Positions 8,261 to 17,064 are shown, counted from the stretch's first letter. The stretch is DNA of 64,000 nucleotides from Alphaproteobacteria bacterium (GCA_020852655.1 JADZAI010000044.1:43098-107097); one strand, 5' to 3'. The notes: generated by a model from the sequence alone, not told the origin. Numbers and translations are program-made.

Positions 8261-9597
8261 GAGGCGAGGGCCGAAGGTTGGGACCTGCCGGTCGTCAGCG
8301 CCGCGTAGTGCGCTTCGATCGCGTCGATATACTGCGGGAACATCGACGTGCGGACCGGCTGCGCGCGGGCGCACAACACCGCGCTCGGGTCGTCCGCAAG
8401 CGCCCGCAGCGCTGCGGCCAGGGCCTGCGCGTTGCCGGCCGGCACAGACACGCCGCCACGCGGTTCGCCAAGTTCGTCGCGCATGCCCGGCGCGGCCGAG
8501 GCCACGACATAGCGGCCCGCCTCCAGCGCATCGAGCAGTACGAGCGGATTGTTCTCGTCCCACAAGGACGGGATCACCACGATATCGGCCGCCCCCAGCG
8601 CTTCGCCCATCCGGTGATGCGGCACGCCGTGCGACAAGGTGACGCGCCGGTCCGCAGCCGCGCGTGTCGTCATCGCACGTACATAGTTGGCGTCCGGGCC
8701 GGGCGGTCCGCAGATCGTGAACGTCATGGGCACGTCCTGCGGGATCAGGGCGATCGCATCAAGCAGAACATGCAGACCCTTGTGATGGGACAGGGAGCTG
8801 AAATAGCCGACGTTCAGCGGCGTGCCGACGGCCCGGGCCGGCACGTCCAGGGGGGGCGCCGCATGCCCGAACGCCTGCACCCGCGCGCCGAAGCCGTCCT
8901 TTAACATATCGTAGAGGCGCGGCGGGCCGACCAGGGTCAGGCTGATGGCGGCAAGTGCGGCCTCGGACGCGCGCAGGCGTGCCGCCATGGCCTGGGCCAG
9001 GCGTCCCGGCGTGTCCGCGGCGGGGAGACGGCGAATATGCTCGCGGACGGCGAGCGCCGCGCGCCCGGCGCCGCGCTCGGTCCCGAGCCGCGCGGTCTCG
9101 CGCCTGCGCAGATGGGCGACGCAGGCGGCGCCGTCTGGGCCGGGTCCGTCGCACGGCGACCCGTCTTCAAGCGCCGCCGTAACCAGCGGGCATACGAGAT
9201 GAAAATCGGTCACGGTCGACAGCACCGGCGCGATGTGCGCGAGCTCCGGCACGACCGCCAGCCCAAACTGCTGGGCATGATAGAGATGGATGACGTCGGG
9301 TGCGAAGGCGCGCAGCGCGGCGATCAGATGCCGCGCTGCCGGAGGATTGGAGAACTCCTCCGCTATGCGCCGCGCAAGGAGCAGCCGCGGCGGCCGGCGG
9401 CTCCCGATCCGCCGCACGTCGACGCCCTCGACCGTTTCCGCCCGCGGCGGCGCGCCACTGGGCGTACTGCGGTCGCCGGAGAAGACGCGGACGTCGTGCC
9501 CGCGCGCGATCATCGCCTGCGCCGACCGGAGGCAGAGAATCTCTGTGCCCGTCGTCGCGTCCGGCGGGAACTGGTGGACGACCGCGCCGATCCTCAT
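8257..9597 (-). CDS. GT4-type glycosyltransferase C
   Basis: The 446-residue protein starts MRIGAVVHQFPPDATTGTE and has the GT-B fold signature, with the second domain beginning YFSSLSHHKGLHVLLDAI. The motif near 350 reads ENNPLVLLDALEAG, an EX7D variant of the EX7E motif. The cysteine cluster of glycosyltransferases A and B is partly kept (PCDGPGPDGAACVAH), with the last cysteine replaced by histidine. It overlaps both neighbours by 4 bases. Donor and acceptor are not predictable from sequence. Confidence 0.83.
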   Translation of the reverse strand: MRIGAVVHQFPPDATTGTEILCLRSAQAMIARGHDVRVFSGDRSTPSGAPPRAETVEGVDVRRIGSRRPPRLLLARRIAEEFSNPPAARHLIAALRAFAPDVIHLYHAQQFGLAVVPELAHIAPVLSTVTDFHLVCPLVTAALEDGSPCDGPGPDGAACVAHLRRRETARLGTERGAGRAALAVREHIRRLPAADTPGRLAQAMAARLRASEAALAAISLTLVGPPRLYDMLKDGFGARVQAFGHAAPPLDVPARAVGTPLNVGYFSSLSHHKGLHVLLDAIALIPQDVPMTFTICGPPGPDANYVRAMTTRAAADRRVTLSHGVPHHRMGEALGAADIVVIPSLWDENNPLVLLDALEAGRYVVASAAPGMRDELGEPRGGVSVPAGNAQALAAALRALADDPSAVLCARAQPVRTSMFPQYIDAIEAHYAALTTGRSQPSALAS

Positions 9598-10901
9598 GCG
9601 TCGACGTCCAGTGTTGCGCGAAGGCCGTCATAGATCTCGCCATAGGCGGCCGTCATATGATGCACGTCGAACGCATCGCGGGCGCGCGCACGGTTGCGTT
9701 CCCCAAGCGCCGCGATGCGGCCAGGATGATCGAGCAGTTCGAGGATCCGCTTCACGGTTTCCTTGGGCGAAGCGCCGAGCGTGTCGGCCCCATCAAGGAT
9801 TTCGGTCAGGGCGCCGACCCGGTTGCCCGCCACGGCGCTGCCCATGCTCATGGCGAAGGGCACGACCTGTCCGAAACTCTCCTGCCATACCGGCGCGACG
9901 AAAAGGCGGAACAGCCGATAATACTCGGGCAGGCGATCATAGGGCACTTGGCCCGTGAACAGGAAATTGTCCCGTACCCCCGCCGCGACCGTTCGCGCGA
10001 CATAGCTGTCGAACAGCGGGCCGCCGCCCACGACGACGGCCCGGATGTCGGAACGGCTCTTGCAGACGTCGATGAGCACGTCGATCGAATCCGGCCGCAG
10101 CTTGTCCTGCGCCAGGCGATACACCATGCCGATCGAGCGCAGCGCGTCGTCGTCGAACGTGCGGGGCGCCTCGAACCGTCCGAGCTCGATGCCGGGGTGA
10201 ATCACCGCACAGGGCTCGATGCCGGCGCCGAACGTCTCGTGCACGTAATGCGACACGAAGATCGTGAACGCCACGGCGGGGTCGCGGATCGGCGCCACCG
10301 GCGTATTGACGTTCTGGACGATCGTCAGTCCCTGCGCCTTGCCGGCCTGAAGCACCGCCTCGTACCACGTCGTGTCGCCTTCGCCCCAATAATGCAGGTG
10401 CAGAATGTCCGGCTTGTGCGCCGCGACGACACGCTGCATGTGCCGCGACGCGGCGCCGTGCGGCACGTGGGTCACCTTGACCCCCTTGTGGGTGCCTTCC
10501 GGAGGCAGCGCTCCGGTGATGATCCGCATGTCGAAGCGGGCGCTCAGGTCGCGGCAGAGGTCGAAGATCAGCTGGGTCGAGCCCCCGACATGCAGGTTGG
10601 CGATCGCATGGAGTACCCGCGGCCTTTCGTGCGTGTAGGGCTTGAAGGGAACGGAATAGAGCACGCGTTGGCGGGCGTGGCCCGAGATGGCGCTTGCCAG
10701 CGTCCTCGTCAGACGGGTGAAGGAGAGCCGTAGCCGCCAGGCATCCGCGTGCCATGTCGGGATGCGGCTGGTCTGGTAGTGGCGCCACAGCACGGTACGC
10801 AGGGCCACGATGCGCAGGACGCGCCACCACAGCAGCCGCGTCGCGGTGCGCGCCTTGCGCGGGAGGGCGGCGATGCCGGTGCGGGGTTCGGCGGTATTCA
10901 C
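9594..10901 (-). CDS. GT4-type glycosyltransferase D
   Basis: The 435-residue protein begins at a GTG (10901) 6 bp after the preceding stop. It has a basic N-terminal stretch of about 90 residues before the first GT domain, which opens VLHAIANLHVGGSTQLIFDL. The second domain includes GMVYRLAQDKLRPDSIDVL and FVAPVWQESFGQVVPFAMSMG, a divergent form of the EX7E region. The Gly-Gly-Ser after the first strand suits nucleotide-sugar binding. It is less like the other three glycosyltransferases and lacks their cysteine cluster. Confidence 0.82.
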   Translation of the reverse strand: MNTAEPRTGIAALPRKARTATRLLWWRVLRIVALRTVLWRHYQTSRIPTWHADAWRLRLSFTRLTRTLASAISGHARQRVLYSVPFKPYTHERPRVLHAIANLHVGGSTQLIFDLCRDLSARFDMRIITGALPPEGTHKGVKVTHVPHGAASRHMQRVVAAHKPDILHLHYWGEGDTTWYEAVLQAGKAQGLTIVQNVNTPVAPIRDPAVAFTIFVSHYVHETFGAGIEPCAVIHPGIELGRFEAPRTFDDDALRSIGMVYRLAQDKLRPDSIDVLIDVCKSRSDIRAVVVGGGPLFDSYVARTVAAGVRDNFLFTGQVPYDRLPEYYRLFRLFVAPVWQESFGQVVPFAMSMGSAVAGNRVGALTEILDGADTLGASPKETVKRILELLDHPGRIAALGERNRARARDAFDVHHMTAAYGEIYDGLRATLDVDA

Positions 10902-10907
10902 CCGCGC

Positions 10908-12116
10908 CTACTGCCGATGTTCGGCCGTGCCGAGCGCCAGGAGCGAGAGGATGCCCCAAAGAACCGACATGACCATGAAGAGATGGGCCGCACGTTCGAG
11001 GGGACGCGGGCTGGTCGACTCGATCGGCAGGTCGGGCGGCGTCACGGGCACCGCATAGACGTGCCAGCGTTCGACCTCTGCCTGCGTCCGCAGAAGCGTC
11101 ATCTCGCTCAGCGCATAGGTCTGCTCCGCGAACGCCCGCTTCAGGTTGAGTTCGTCGAAGGCGGAGATCAGCGCCGCGATCGAGGTGGTGTCGGTGCCCT
11201 TCGCGAGGTCGGCTTCCAGCGATGCGATCTGCTCGTCGAGGGCTGCGAGCCGTGCTTTCAGGGCGCGCACCTGCGCGGCCTGGGGCGACAGATTGGCAAG
11301 CGCCGCCTGAAGTTCCGCGGCCATCGAGGCGCGCCGGGCGCGCAGGTCGAGGATGAGCGCCAGCGTGTTCGATCCTTCGGTCTGCGGATCGAACAGTGCA
11401 TGGCTGCGCCGGAAGGCCTCGACTTCACTCCGGACGGCTTCCAGTTCCTCGCTGGCGCGCTGCTTGTCCTGCTCCGCGATCCGCATGGCGTCGCGGCGCG
11501 AGGAATCGAGCACGGCGTTCAGCATCTCCTCGCCCGTCTCCAGGGCGGCAGCGTTGATCTTCTGGGCATCCTCCGGTCGGAAGGCACGCACCTTCAGGGT
11601 CACGATTCCCGAAAGCGGATCGACCGCGAGATTGGCGTGGCCGCGCCAGTAAGCGGCCAGGCCCGAAGACGAAGCGGCCGGGTTGAGGCGCGAAAAGGGA
11701 TCGACGTCGTCGCGCGCGAAGATCGGCTTGAGGTCCACCTTCTTGCTGAGGCTCTCGACGAAGGCGCGTTCCGGCAGGTAGCGCGCCAGCATGCCGGCTT
11801 CCTGGGTATGTGTCGTCGCGGCGACGGCGCTCACCGATGACAGCAACCCGGCGAGGCGGTTGGCGGTATGCTCCACATCGCCGCGAATGACGAAGGTCGA
11901 GACGGACTCGTATTGCGGCGAAATCAGGAGCGCGAGGTACAGATAGAGCGCGACGCAGGGCGCAACGACCATGGCCAGGAAGAGCAGCGCGATCGGCCGC
12001 TTCAGCGACGGCGGCGCCTCGGGCACCTTCAGCCGGTGCAGATCCTCGGGATCGCGGGCGCGCAGTCCGCGGGAGAAATCCTTCGGCGCGCGCGCCAGGT
12101 CGCGGACGTCGGTCAT
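10908..12116 (-). CDS. KpsE/CtrB/BexC-type capsule export inner-membrane protein, copy 2
   Basis: The 402-residue protein has a first membrane segment at about 41-64 (IALLFLAMVVAPCVALYLYL) followed by the family motif PQYESVSTFVIRG. A long Ala/Glu/Arg-rich coiled-coil part spans about 205-320, and a C-terminal membrane segment reads LFMVMSVLWGILSLLAL. It follows the third paralogue by 2 bp and precedes glycosyltransferase D by 6 bp. Sequence similarity to copies 1 and 3 is evident in QAAQVRALKARLAALDEQI and FRPEDAQKIN. Family role: spanning the periplasm between the exporter and the outer-membrane channel. Confidence 0.84.
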   Translation of the reverse strand: MTDVRDLARAPKDFSRGLRARDPEDLHRLKVPEAPPSLKRPIALLFLAMVVAPCVALYLYLALLISPQYESVSTFVIRGDVEHTANRLAGLLSSVSAVAATTHTQEAGMLARYLPERAFVESLSKKVDLKPIFARDDVDPFSRLNPAASSSGLAAYWRGHANLAVDPLSGIVTLKVRAFRPEDAQKINAAALETGEEMLNAVLDSSRRDAMRIAEQDKQRASEELEAVRSEVEAFRRSHALFDPQTEGSNTLALILDLRARRASMAAELQAALANLSPQAAQVRALKARLAALDEQIASLEADLAKGTDTTSIAALISAFDELNLKRAFAEQTYALSEMTLLRTQAEVERWHVYAVPVTPPDLPIESTSPRPLERAAHLFMVMSVLWGILSLLALGTAEHRQ

Positions 12117-12118
12117 GT

Positions 12119-13471
12119 CTAGCCGCCCATCTGGTCGCGGCTTGCCGCAGCGACCACCGTGAGCATGCCGAACAGCAGCAGGCAGATAAGCGCCATCGTC
12201 CCGACGGTAGCGGTCACGTTGGGACCGGAAGCGCCGTCGGGCAGGAGCGGCGGCGCGAAGACGGCGAGATAGGACGCTTCACGTTCGCTCGCGAGCCGTA
12301 CGCGTTCGACGCCGTCCAGTGCCGCCTGATAGAGGCTCATGGCGAAGATGCGTTCGGATTCGGCGGTTTCGTAAGCGGTGAGGTAGTTCGAAGCCGCGCC
12401 GGGCGCTCCGCCGGCGTCCGTGAGCGCCGCCTTCGCCTTTTCGATCTCCGCATCGAGCGCCGCGATCCGGGCCCTCAGGACTTTCAACTGCGGGGCGTCG
12501 GCGCTGACATTGGGCTCGATCAGGCGCAGCTGCACGTCAAGCGCCACGCGTGCGCTGATGAGCTCCATGAGCTGCTTGAACAGCGTCGTCGCCGACAGCG
12601 TCGGATCGATGAGCAGTTCGTCGGCCCGCAGCTTGCGAATGGCGCTCTCGGCGGCCGTGTAGCGTTCCTGCGCCCGGGTCAGCAGGCGTTTGGCTTCGGC
12701 CATGCGATCATGCCGGCTCCGCTCGACGATGCGGCTGAGCATGGCTTCGCACTGCGCCACGACGTGATCGGCGATCTGTTGGGCATCCTCGGGCGTGAAC
12801 GCTGTGACCTTCAGGCTGATGAGGCCCGTCGTCGTGTCGATCGAGGCGGCCACCGCCCAGCGCCAATACTCCTCCAGCCGCTCCTGGCTGGCATTGTCGG
12901 GCAGCGCGTGGATCCAGTCGGGGTTGCCGGCGGCGAATCGGGCGCGAAGCCATCGGTCCTGGTCCAGGGTGCGGACCATCTCCAGGCTCGAGACGTAGTC
13001 GACCAGCATATACGGCTCGAGGTCGTTGCGCCCGCCCGCCAGGCTCTGGATGGCCGAGGTGATGATCTGGTTGGCCCGCGCGGCGGCGTCGGAACCGCGA
13101 TTGCCCGTGCTCGCCTTGGCCGTCTCATCCCGCTCGGCCGTGGGCGAGGGGAGCGCATCGAAGCCCGCCGCCCCTATATAAGTGTCGTTCAGCGGCCGGT
13201 CGGTCGCCTGACGCACGGCAAAGCGCGCCTCCGCCACATAGGTGCGCGATGCGAAGACCGCCTCGTAGACGGCCGTCACCCCTATGGGCAGGACGACGAT
13301 GAAGACGAAGGCCCACCGGACAAAGGCATCCCACCCGACCGCGAGGAACCGGTCCCGGATTCCGGGTCCGCTCGCCGGCTGCGCAAGGGCGCGCTTGGTC
13401 AGCGAAGGCCGGTTCAGCGGAACCGTCCCCGGCCGCCGGCCTCCCGTCGCGCTAGAAAGCCAGTTCGTCAT
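12119..13471 (-). CDS. KpsE/CtrB/BexC-type capsule export inner-membrane protein, copy 3
   Basis: The 450-residue protein is the first gene of the long minus-strand capsule operon. It has a membrane segment at about 53-73 (WAFVFIVVLPIGVTAVYEAV), then RTYVAEARFAVRQ, an insert rich in Ala, Ser and Asn, a coiled-coil region at about 250-360, and a C-terminal segment MALICLLLFGMLTVVAAA. The ATG at 13471 is taken as the start; a TTG three codons upstream is also possible. Motifs FTPEDAQQIADHV and APQLKVLRARIAALDAEI are shared with copies 1 and 2. Having three co-polymerase paralogues in one cluster is unusual. Confidence 0.84.
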   Translation of the reverse strand: MTNWLSSATGGRRPGTVPLNRPSLTKRALAQPASGPGIRDRFLAVGWDAFVRWAFVFIVVLPIGVTAVYEAVFASRTYVAEARFAVRQATDRPLNDTYIGAAGFDALPSPTAERDETAKASTGNRGSDAAARANQIITSAIQSLAGGRNDLEPYMLVDYVSSLEMVRTLDQDRWLRARFAAGNPDWIHALPDNASQERLEEYWRWAVAASIDTTTGLISLKVTAFTPEDAQQIADHVVAQCEAMLSRIVERSRHDRMAEAKRLLTRAQERYTAAESAIRKLRADELLIDPTLSATTLFKQLMELISARVALDVQLRLIEPNVSADAPQLKVLRARIAALDAEIEKAKAALTDAGGAPGAASNYLTAYETAESERIFAMSLYQAALDGVERVRLASEREASYLAVFAPPLLPDGASGPNVTATVGTMALICLLLFGMLTVVAAASRDQMGG

Positions 13472-13665
13472 GGGCTCCAAAGGCGCGCGCGTGGCGCGGC
13501 CGCGACCGGTGCATGGGGGCTAGATGCCGTGCGCAGCCTGCCGGGTCAACTGGCGCGAGGCATCGGGAACCGGCTCCGTGCCACACGTCCTGCGAGACAA
13601 AAAGCGCGGAAATGTGGTTTGATTGCGGTCCAGCGCTGATGGCCGCAGGAGGGCGTGAGGCGGAT

Positions 13666-14418
13666 ATGAAGTCGCTTCGCTTTCGCACGACTCACGAAAC
13701 CCATCCGGGCCTCCGGCGCGGGGAAAACGAGGATTCCGTAGCGGTCCACCCCTCCGCCCCGTTCTGGGCTGTGGCGGACGGGATGGGCGGCCACCAGCAC
13801 GGCCGATTCGCAAGTTCCACGGTCGCCGAGGCGCTGGACCGCACGGCCTTGACCGGTGCGCTGGCAGCCGATCTCGCGGCCGTCGAACGGGCCATCGCCG
13901 CAGCAAACGGGGCGGTATTTGCGCGTGCGAAGGTCGAACAGGCGACCATCGGGACCACGCTTGCCGCCCTCTACGTCAACGGCAACGAAGGCGTCTGCCT
14001 CTGGGTCGGCGACAGCCGCGTCTATCGCTTCCGCGACGGGGTCCTCTGTCTGCTGACGCGTGACCACACGCACGTGCGCCACCTCATCGACACGCGCCAG
14101 ATCACCGAGGCCGAGGCGCGCAACCATCCCATGGGGCATGTCCTGACCCGGGCGATCGGCGTGGACGCCTTGCCGCGCGTCGAACAGCGCCGCATCGACG
14201 TGCAGCCCGACGACATCTTCCTCCTGTGCAGCGATGGCCTGACGGCCTGTGCCTCTGACGACGAGATCGCGGCCGCCATCCGCCAGGCGGGTGCCGCCAA
14301 GGCCTGCGGCGATCTTGTCCAGCTCTGCCTGCGCCGCGGCGCCCCCGACAATGTGAGCATTGTCGTCGTGATCTGCGATGAGGTGACGGCCGTCAGCCCG
14401 GAGCGGGCAGGCGCCTGA
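13666..14418 (+). CDS. pppA: PP2C-type serine/threonine phosphatase (PppA-like)
   Basis: The 250-residue protein has the PP2C metal-binding motifs in order: RRGENEDS, VADGMGGH, a GTTLAALY strand, WVGDSRVYRF, LTRDHTHV, LLCSDGLTACASD and DNVSIVVVI. These supply the aspartates that hold two Mn or Mg ions. The ATG at 13666 follows GGAGG (13648-13652) and GAGG (13657-13660); the frame is open further upstream. It converges on a TagH/FHA gene. In Pseudomonas the phosphatase PppA dephosphorylates the FHA protein Fha1 to switch off type VI secretion, so the two may form such a switch here. No kinase or secretion gene is present in the window. Confidence 0.85.
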   Translation: MKSLRFRTTHETHPGLRRGENEDSVAVHPSAPFWAVADGMGGHQHGRFASSTVAEALDRTALTGALAADLAAVERAIAAANGAVFARAKVEQATIGTTLAALYVNGNEGVCLWVGDSRVYRFRDGVLCLLTRDHTHVRHLIDTRQITEAEARNHPMGHVLTRAIGVDALPRVEQRRIDVQPDDIFLLCSDGLTACASDDEIAAAIRQAGAAKACGDLVQLCLRRGAPDNVSIVVVICDEVTAVSPERAGA

Positions 14419-14425
14419 ACGCCGG

Positions 14426-15394
14426 TCAGAGATGGCGCGTGAAGGCGTTTCGCAGCTCTTGCTCGATCAGCTCTTCCAGCGGGCTGCCGTCGTCGGCCAG
14501 GAGCGCGGCGTGCAGGCGCTCGATCTCGTCCCACCACGCCGCCTTGGCGGCCTCGGGGTTGTCTCCTGCATTTGCCGCCTGCTCCCTGATCTCCTGTGGC
14601 GACAGGCGCGCGACGATGCTGCGCACCGCATCGCTGATCGCCGTCAGCAGGCGGATTTCGTGCAGCCGCACGCTTTCCAGGGCCTGCTCCGCGGCTTCCG
14701 GCCCCGGCAGGTCGCTGAAGCGCGGCGCGAAGACGCGCTCGATCAGGTCTGCGGGAGCGTCGGCGAATTTGAACGGATTGTTGCCGGTATCGTGCAGCGT
14801 GGTGCGCTCGACGCCGAGGACGCTCTTCATCTCGCCTTGCCGCCTGAGCAGATCGGAGAGGCCGCCGGCGAGCAGGCGAAAGGTCCGGCCGGCGCGCTCG
14901 AAGGCCGCCGGCCCCAGAGAGTGTGCCGCGCCGGGGTCGACGCCTGCCCCCCGCATGAACGCGGCAAGCGCCTCCGGCCGGGCCGCGGGGTCCGAAAGCC
15001 GCGCCCCCTGGGGTCCGGGCAGGTCCTCCACGACGCTGGACTCGATCGCCCGGTCCGGTTCCTGCCTGCCGGAGGCCGATGCGACCTGCACCGATATGTC
15101 GTAATGGCCGATCGCGATGACGTCGCCGTCCTGCAACGGCCTTTCCCGGCCGTCGGACGCCAGGCGCTCGCCGTTGACGAGGGTGCCGTTGCGGCTCCGA
15201 TCGCAGACCACGTAGGTGCCGTCGCGATAGAGGATTTCGGCATGCTCCGACGAGATCAGCTTCTGCGGGTCGGGCAGTTGCCAGTCGGCATCGGCCGAGC
15301 GGCCGAGCCGCAGGTCCTGGCGCTCGAGCGTGCGGCTCAGCGGCTGGCCGTTCGCAAGCGAAGGCTGGTTCTCGATCCGCAGGATGAGGCGCAT
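14426..15394 (-). CDS. tagH: Type VI secretion-associated FHA domain protein TagH
   Basis: The 322-residue protein has an N-terminal FHA domain (about 1-100) with the phosphothreonine-binding features GRSADADWQLPDP, SSEHAEI and CDRSRNGTLVNG. A variable linker follows. The C-terminal half (about 145-285) matches the TagH region: AAFMRGAGVD, FRLLAGGLSDLLRRQGEMKS, TTLHDTGNNPFKF and LHEIRLLTAISDAV. In type VI systems this protein is phosphorylated and triggers assembly. Here it is alone apart from the convergent phosphatase, whose stop lies 7 bp away. Loss of the rest of the system, or a function outside it, are both possible. Confidence 0.86.
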   Translation of the reverse strand: MRLILRIENQPSLANGQPLSRTLERQDLRLGRSADADWQLPDPQKLISSEHAEILYRDGTYVVCDRSRNGTLVNGERLASDGRERPLQDGDVIAIGHYDISVQVASASGRQEPDRAIESSVVEDLPGPQGARLSDPAARPEALAAFMRGAGVDPGAAHSLGPAAFERAGRTFRLLAGGLSDLLRRQGEMKSVLGVERTTLHDTGNNPFKFADAPADLIERVFAPRFSDLPGPEAAEQALESVRLHEIRLLTAISDAVRSIVARLSPQEIREQAANAGDNPEAAKAAWWDEIERLHAALLADDGSPLEELIEQELRNAFTRHL

Positions 15395-15523
15395 GCCGGA
15401 GCTTCCGCCACGCGCGTACGGCGATCAAGGCCGCTTGCGGCCGCCGTCTGTTGATCCCTAAATCTTAGGAGCCTGGCCGGAGTCGGCCGCATTCGCCGTC
15501 GCCGGCGCAGGAAAGGGACAATC

Positions 15524-16387
15524 ATGCCCGAAAATTCGCCCCTTGGAGTTGCGCGCTTCTTCCTGGATGCGAGCTGGGCGGCGGGTGAATACGCCGGCAA
15601 GATCGCCATGGAGCCGGTGCTCCGCCGTCTGGCGCCCCGCGCCGCTGCACCCCGGGCCGTGCTGACCTTGCCCGGTTTCGGTGGGCCGGAGATTTCGCTC
15701 AACCCCTTGAACGCCTTCCTCAACCGCCAAGGCTTCCACGCCGAAGGTTGGGGGCTGGGCACCAACCGCGGCCCCCAGCACGACGACAGCCTGCCCGAAA
15801 TGGTGGCCCGGCTGCGGCCCAAGCTGGATCGGATGGCTCAGCGTACCGGCCGCAAGGTCGCGCTGATCGGTCAGAGCCTCGGCGGCATCTATGCGCGCGA
15901 AATCGCCCGCGCCGCGCCGGAACTGATCGACCGTGTCATCACCCTGGGTTCGCCGGCCTATCTGCGCCGCGATGGCGCCGGTCACATGAACGCGATCCTG
16001 CCGCACGCGATGCGGTGGATGACGGGCAAGTCGCCCGAGCACCATCTCGACGCCCATGACGCCGAGATTCTGCACGCCCCGCCGCCGGTGCCGCTCGTGG
16101 CGATCTTCAGCCGCCTCGACGGCGTCGTCGATGCCACTACGACCGCGATTCCGAAGGGACAGGTGGGCTACGACGGAGGGTTGCCGCGCGAGAATATCGA
16201 AGTCGTCGCCTCGCATATCGGCATGGCCGTCAATCCGGTCATTCTCATCGCCGTGTGCGACCGCCTGGTCGCCGACCCCGCGCAATGGCGGCCGTTCGAC
16301 GCCCGGCGCTACACGCCCTTCGGCGCCGCTTTCGCCGCCGCCATGCTCTTCCCGAAATATCCCTCGACGATAGAATCTTCGGGCTGA
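15524..16387 (+). CDS. Alpha/beta hydrolase, lipase-like
   Basis: The 287-residue protein has the nucleophile elbow GQSLGG at about 115-120 inside VALIGQSLGGIYAREIAR. A candidate oxyanion loop reads LPGFGGPEISLNPL, and a late ASHIGMAVNP histidine could complete the triad. AIFSRLDGVVD probably carries the acidic residue. The pattern after the elbow (IYAREIARAAPELIDRVITL) resembles triacylglycerol lipase/esterase families that act on lipids. No signal peptide is seen, so a cytosolic role is likely. It lies upstream of the phasin gene, but the 155-bp gap and the operator boxes there suggest separate control. Confidence 0.8.
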   Translation: MPENSPLGVARFFLDASWAAGEYAGKIAMEPVLRRLAPRAAAPRAVLTLPGFGGPEISLNPLNAFLNRQGFHAEGWGLGTNRGPQHDDSLPEMVARLRPKLDRMAQRTGRKVALIGQSLGGIYAREIARAAPELIDRVITLGSPAYLRRDGAGHMNAILPHAMRWMTGKSPEHHLDAHDAEILHAPPPVPLVAIFSRLDGVVDATTTAIPKGQVGYDGGLPRENIEVVASHIGMAVNPVILIAVCDRLVADPAQWRPFDARRYTPFGAAFAAAMLFPKYPSTIESSG

Positions 16388-16426
16388 AATTCAATCGCTT
16401 AGGCCCGTATTGACGGGCCGGTCATG

Positions 16427-16458
16427 GTGCAGTGCACGATTTTTGTTGCAATGCAGCA
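16427..16458 (+). promoter_or_regulatory. Candidate PhaR-type operator upstream of the phasin gene
   Basis: Two copies of TGCARTGCA, at 16428-16436 (TGCAGTGCA) and 16447-16455 (TGCAATGCA), have centres 19 bp apart. The second sits inside a near-palindrome TGTTGCAATGCAGCA (16444-16458). TGC/GCA-rich palindromes are the known type of binding site for PhaR, the repressor of phasin genes in alphaproteobacteria. The boxes end 84 bp upstream of the phasin start. Assignment to PhaR is an inference; no phaR gene is in the window. Confidence 0.5.
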
Positions 16459-16542
16459 TGCATTCTCCTATCTCCTGCCTCAGGCACGGGCGGCGAAGTT
16501 CGCCTGAACACCGCTGCCCCAACGATGATGCTGGAGAGACAC

Positions 16543-17040
16543 ATGGCTACCACCCGTACCAAGAAGACCGCCGCCAAGGCGAAGGCCGCTCCCAAGGCCG
16601 CCGCGAAGGCCGCCGACCATTCCTTTTTCGCGCAGGCGCGCGAGGCCCTGGAAGAGCGCGTCGGCACGCTGAACGACCGCGCCAAGGAAGCGTGGGAAAC
16701 GATGCAGAATCGCGCCAAGACGGCGCGCGAAGGCGCCGAGGATGCGATCGGCGTCGTGCGCACCTCGCTGGAAGCCGCCGGTGCCGGCGTGCGCGACGTG
16801 AACCTGAAGGTCATCGAGTTCGTCCAGGCCGACGCCAACGCCTATTTCGACGCGATGCGCAAGGTCGCGGCGGCGAAGTCGATCAAGGAAGCGCTCGAGA
16901 TCCAGGGCGGCTATGTCCGCGCCCAGTTCCAGACGAGCGTGCAGAACATCCGCGCGGTGCGCGACGTGGCCGCCGAAGCGGCGCGCGAAGCTTTCGAGCC
17001 GGTGCGTGAAGGCTTCGCCAAGCTCCGCAAGGCGGCCTGA
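16543..17040 (+). CDS. Phasin (polyhydroxyalkanoate granule-associated protein)
   Basis: The 165-residue protein has an Ala/Lys-rich N-terminus (TRTKKTAAKAKAAPKAAAKA) and a long amphipathic helical part. Typical phasin segments are GAGVRDVNLKVIEFVQADAN and ALEIQGGYVRAQFQTSV followed by NIRAVRDVAAEAAREAFEPV. Phasins coat storage granules and control their number and size. The ATG at 16543 is chosen because GGAGAG precedes it at 16533-16538 and the protein then starts MATTRTKK; the frame is open 37 codons further up. A strong terminator follows, so the gene is probably monocistronic. Confidence 0.9.
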   Translation: MATTRTKKTAAKAKAAPKAAAKAADHSFFAQAREALEERVGTLNDRAKEAWETMQNRAKTAREGAEDAIGVVRTSLEAAGAGVRDVNLKVIEFVQADANAYFDAMRKVAAAKSIKEALEIQGGYVRAQFQTSVQNIRAVRDVAAEAAREAFEPVREGFAKLRKAA

Positions 17041-17064
17041 GCCACCTGCCGAGACAGGATCTGT

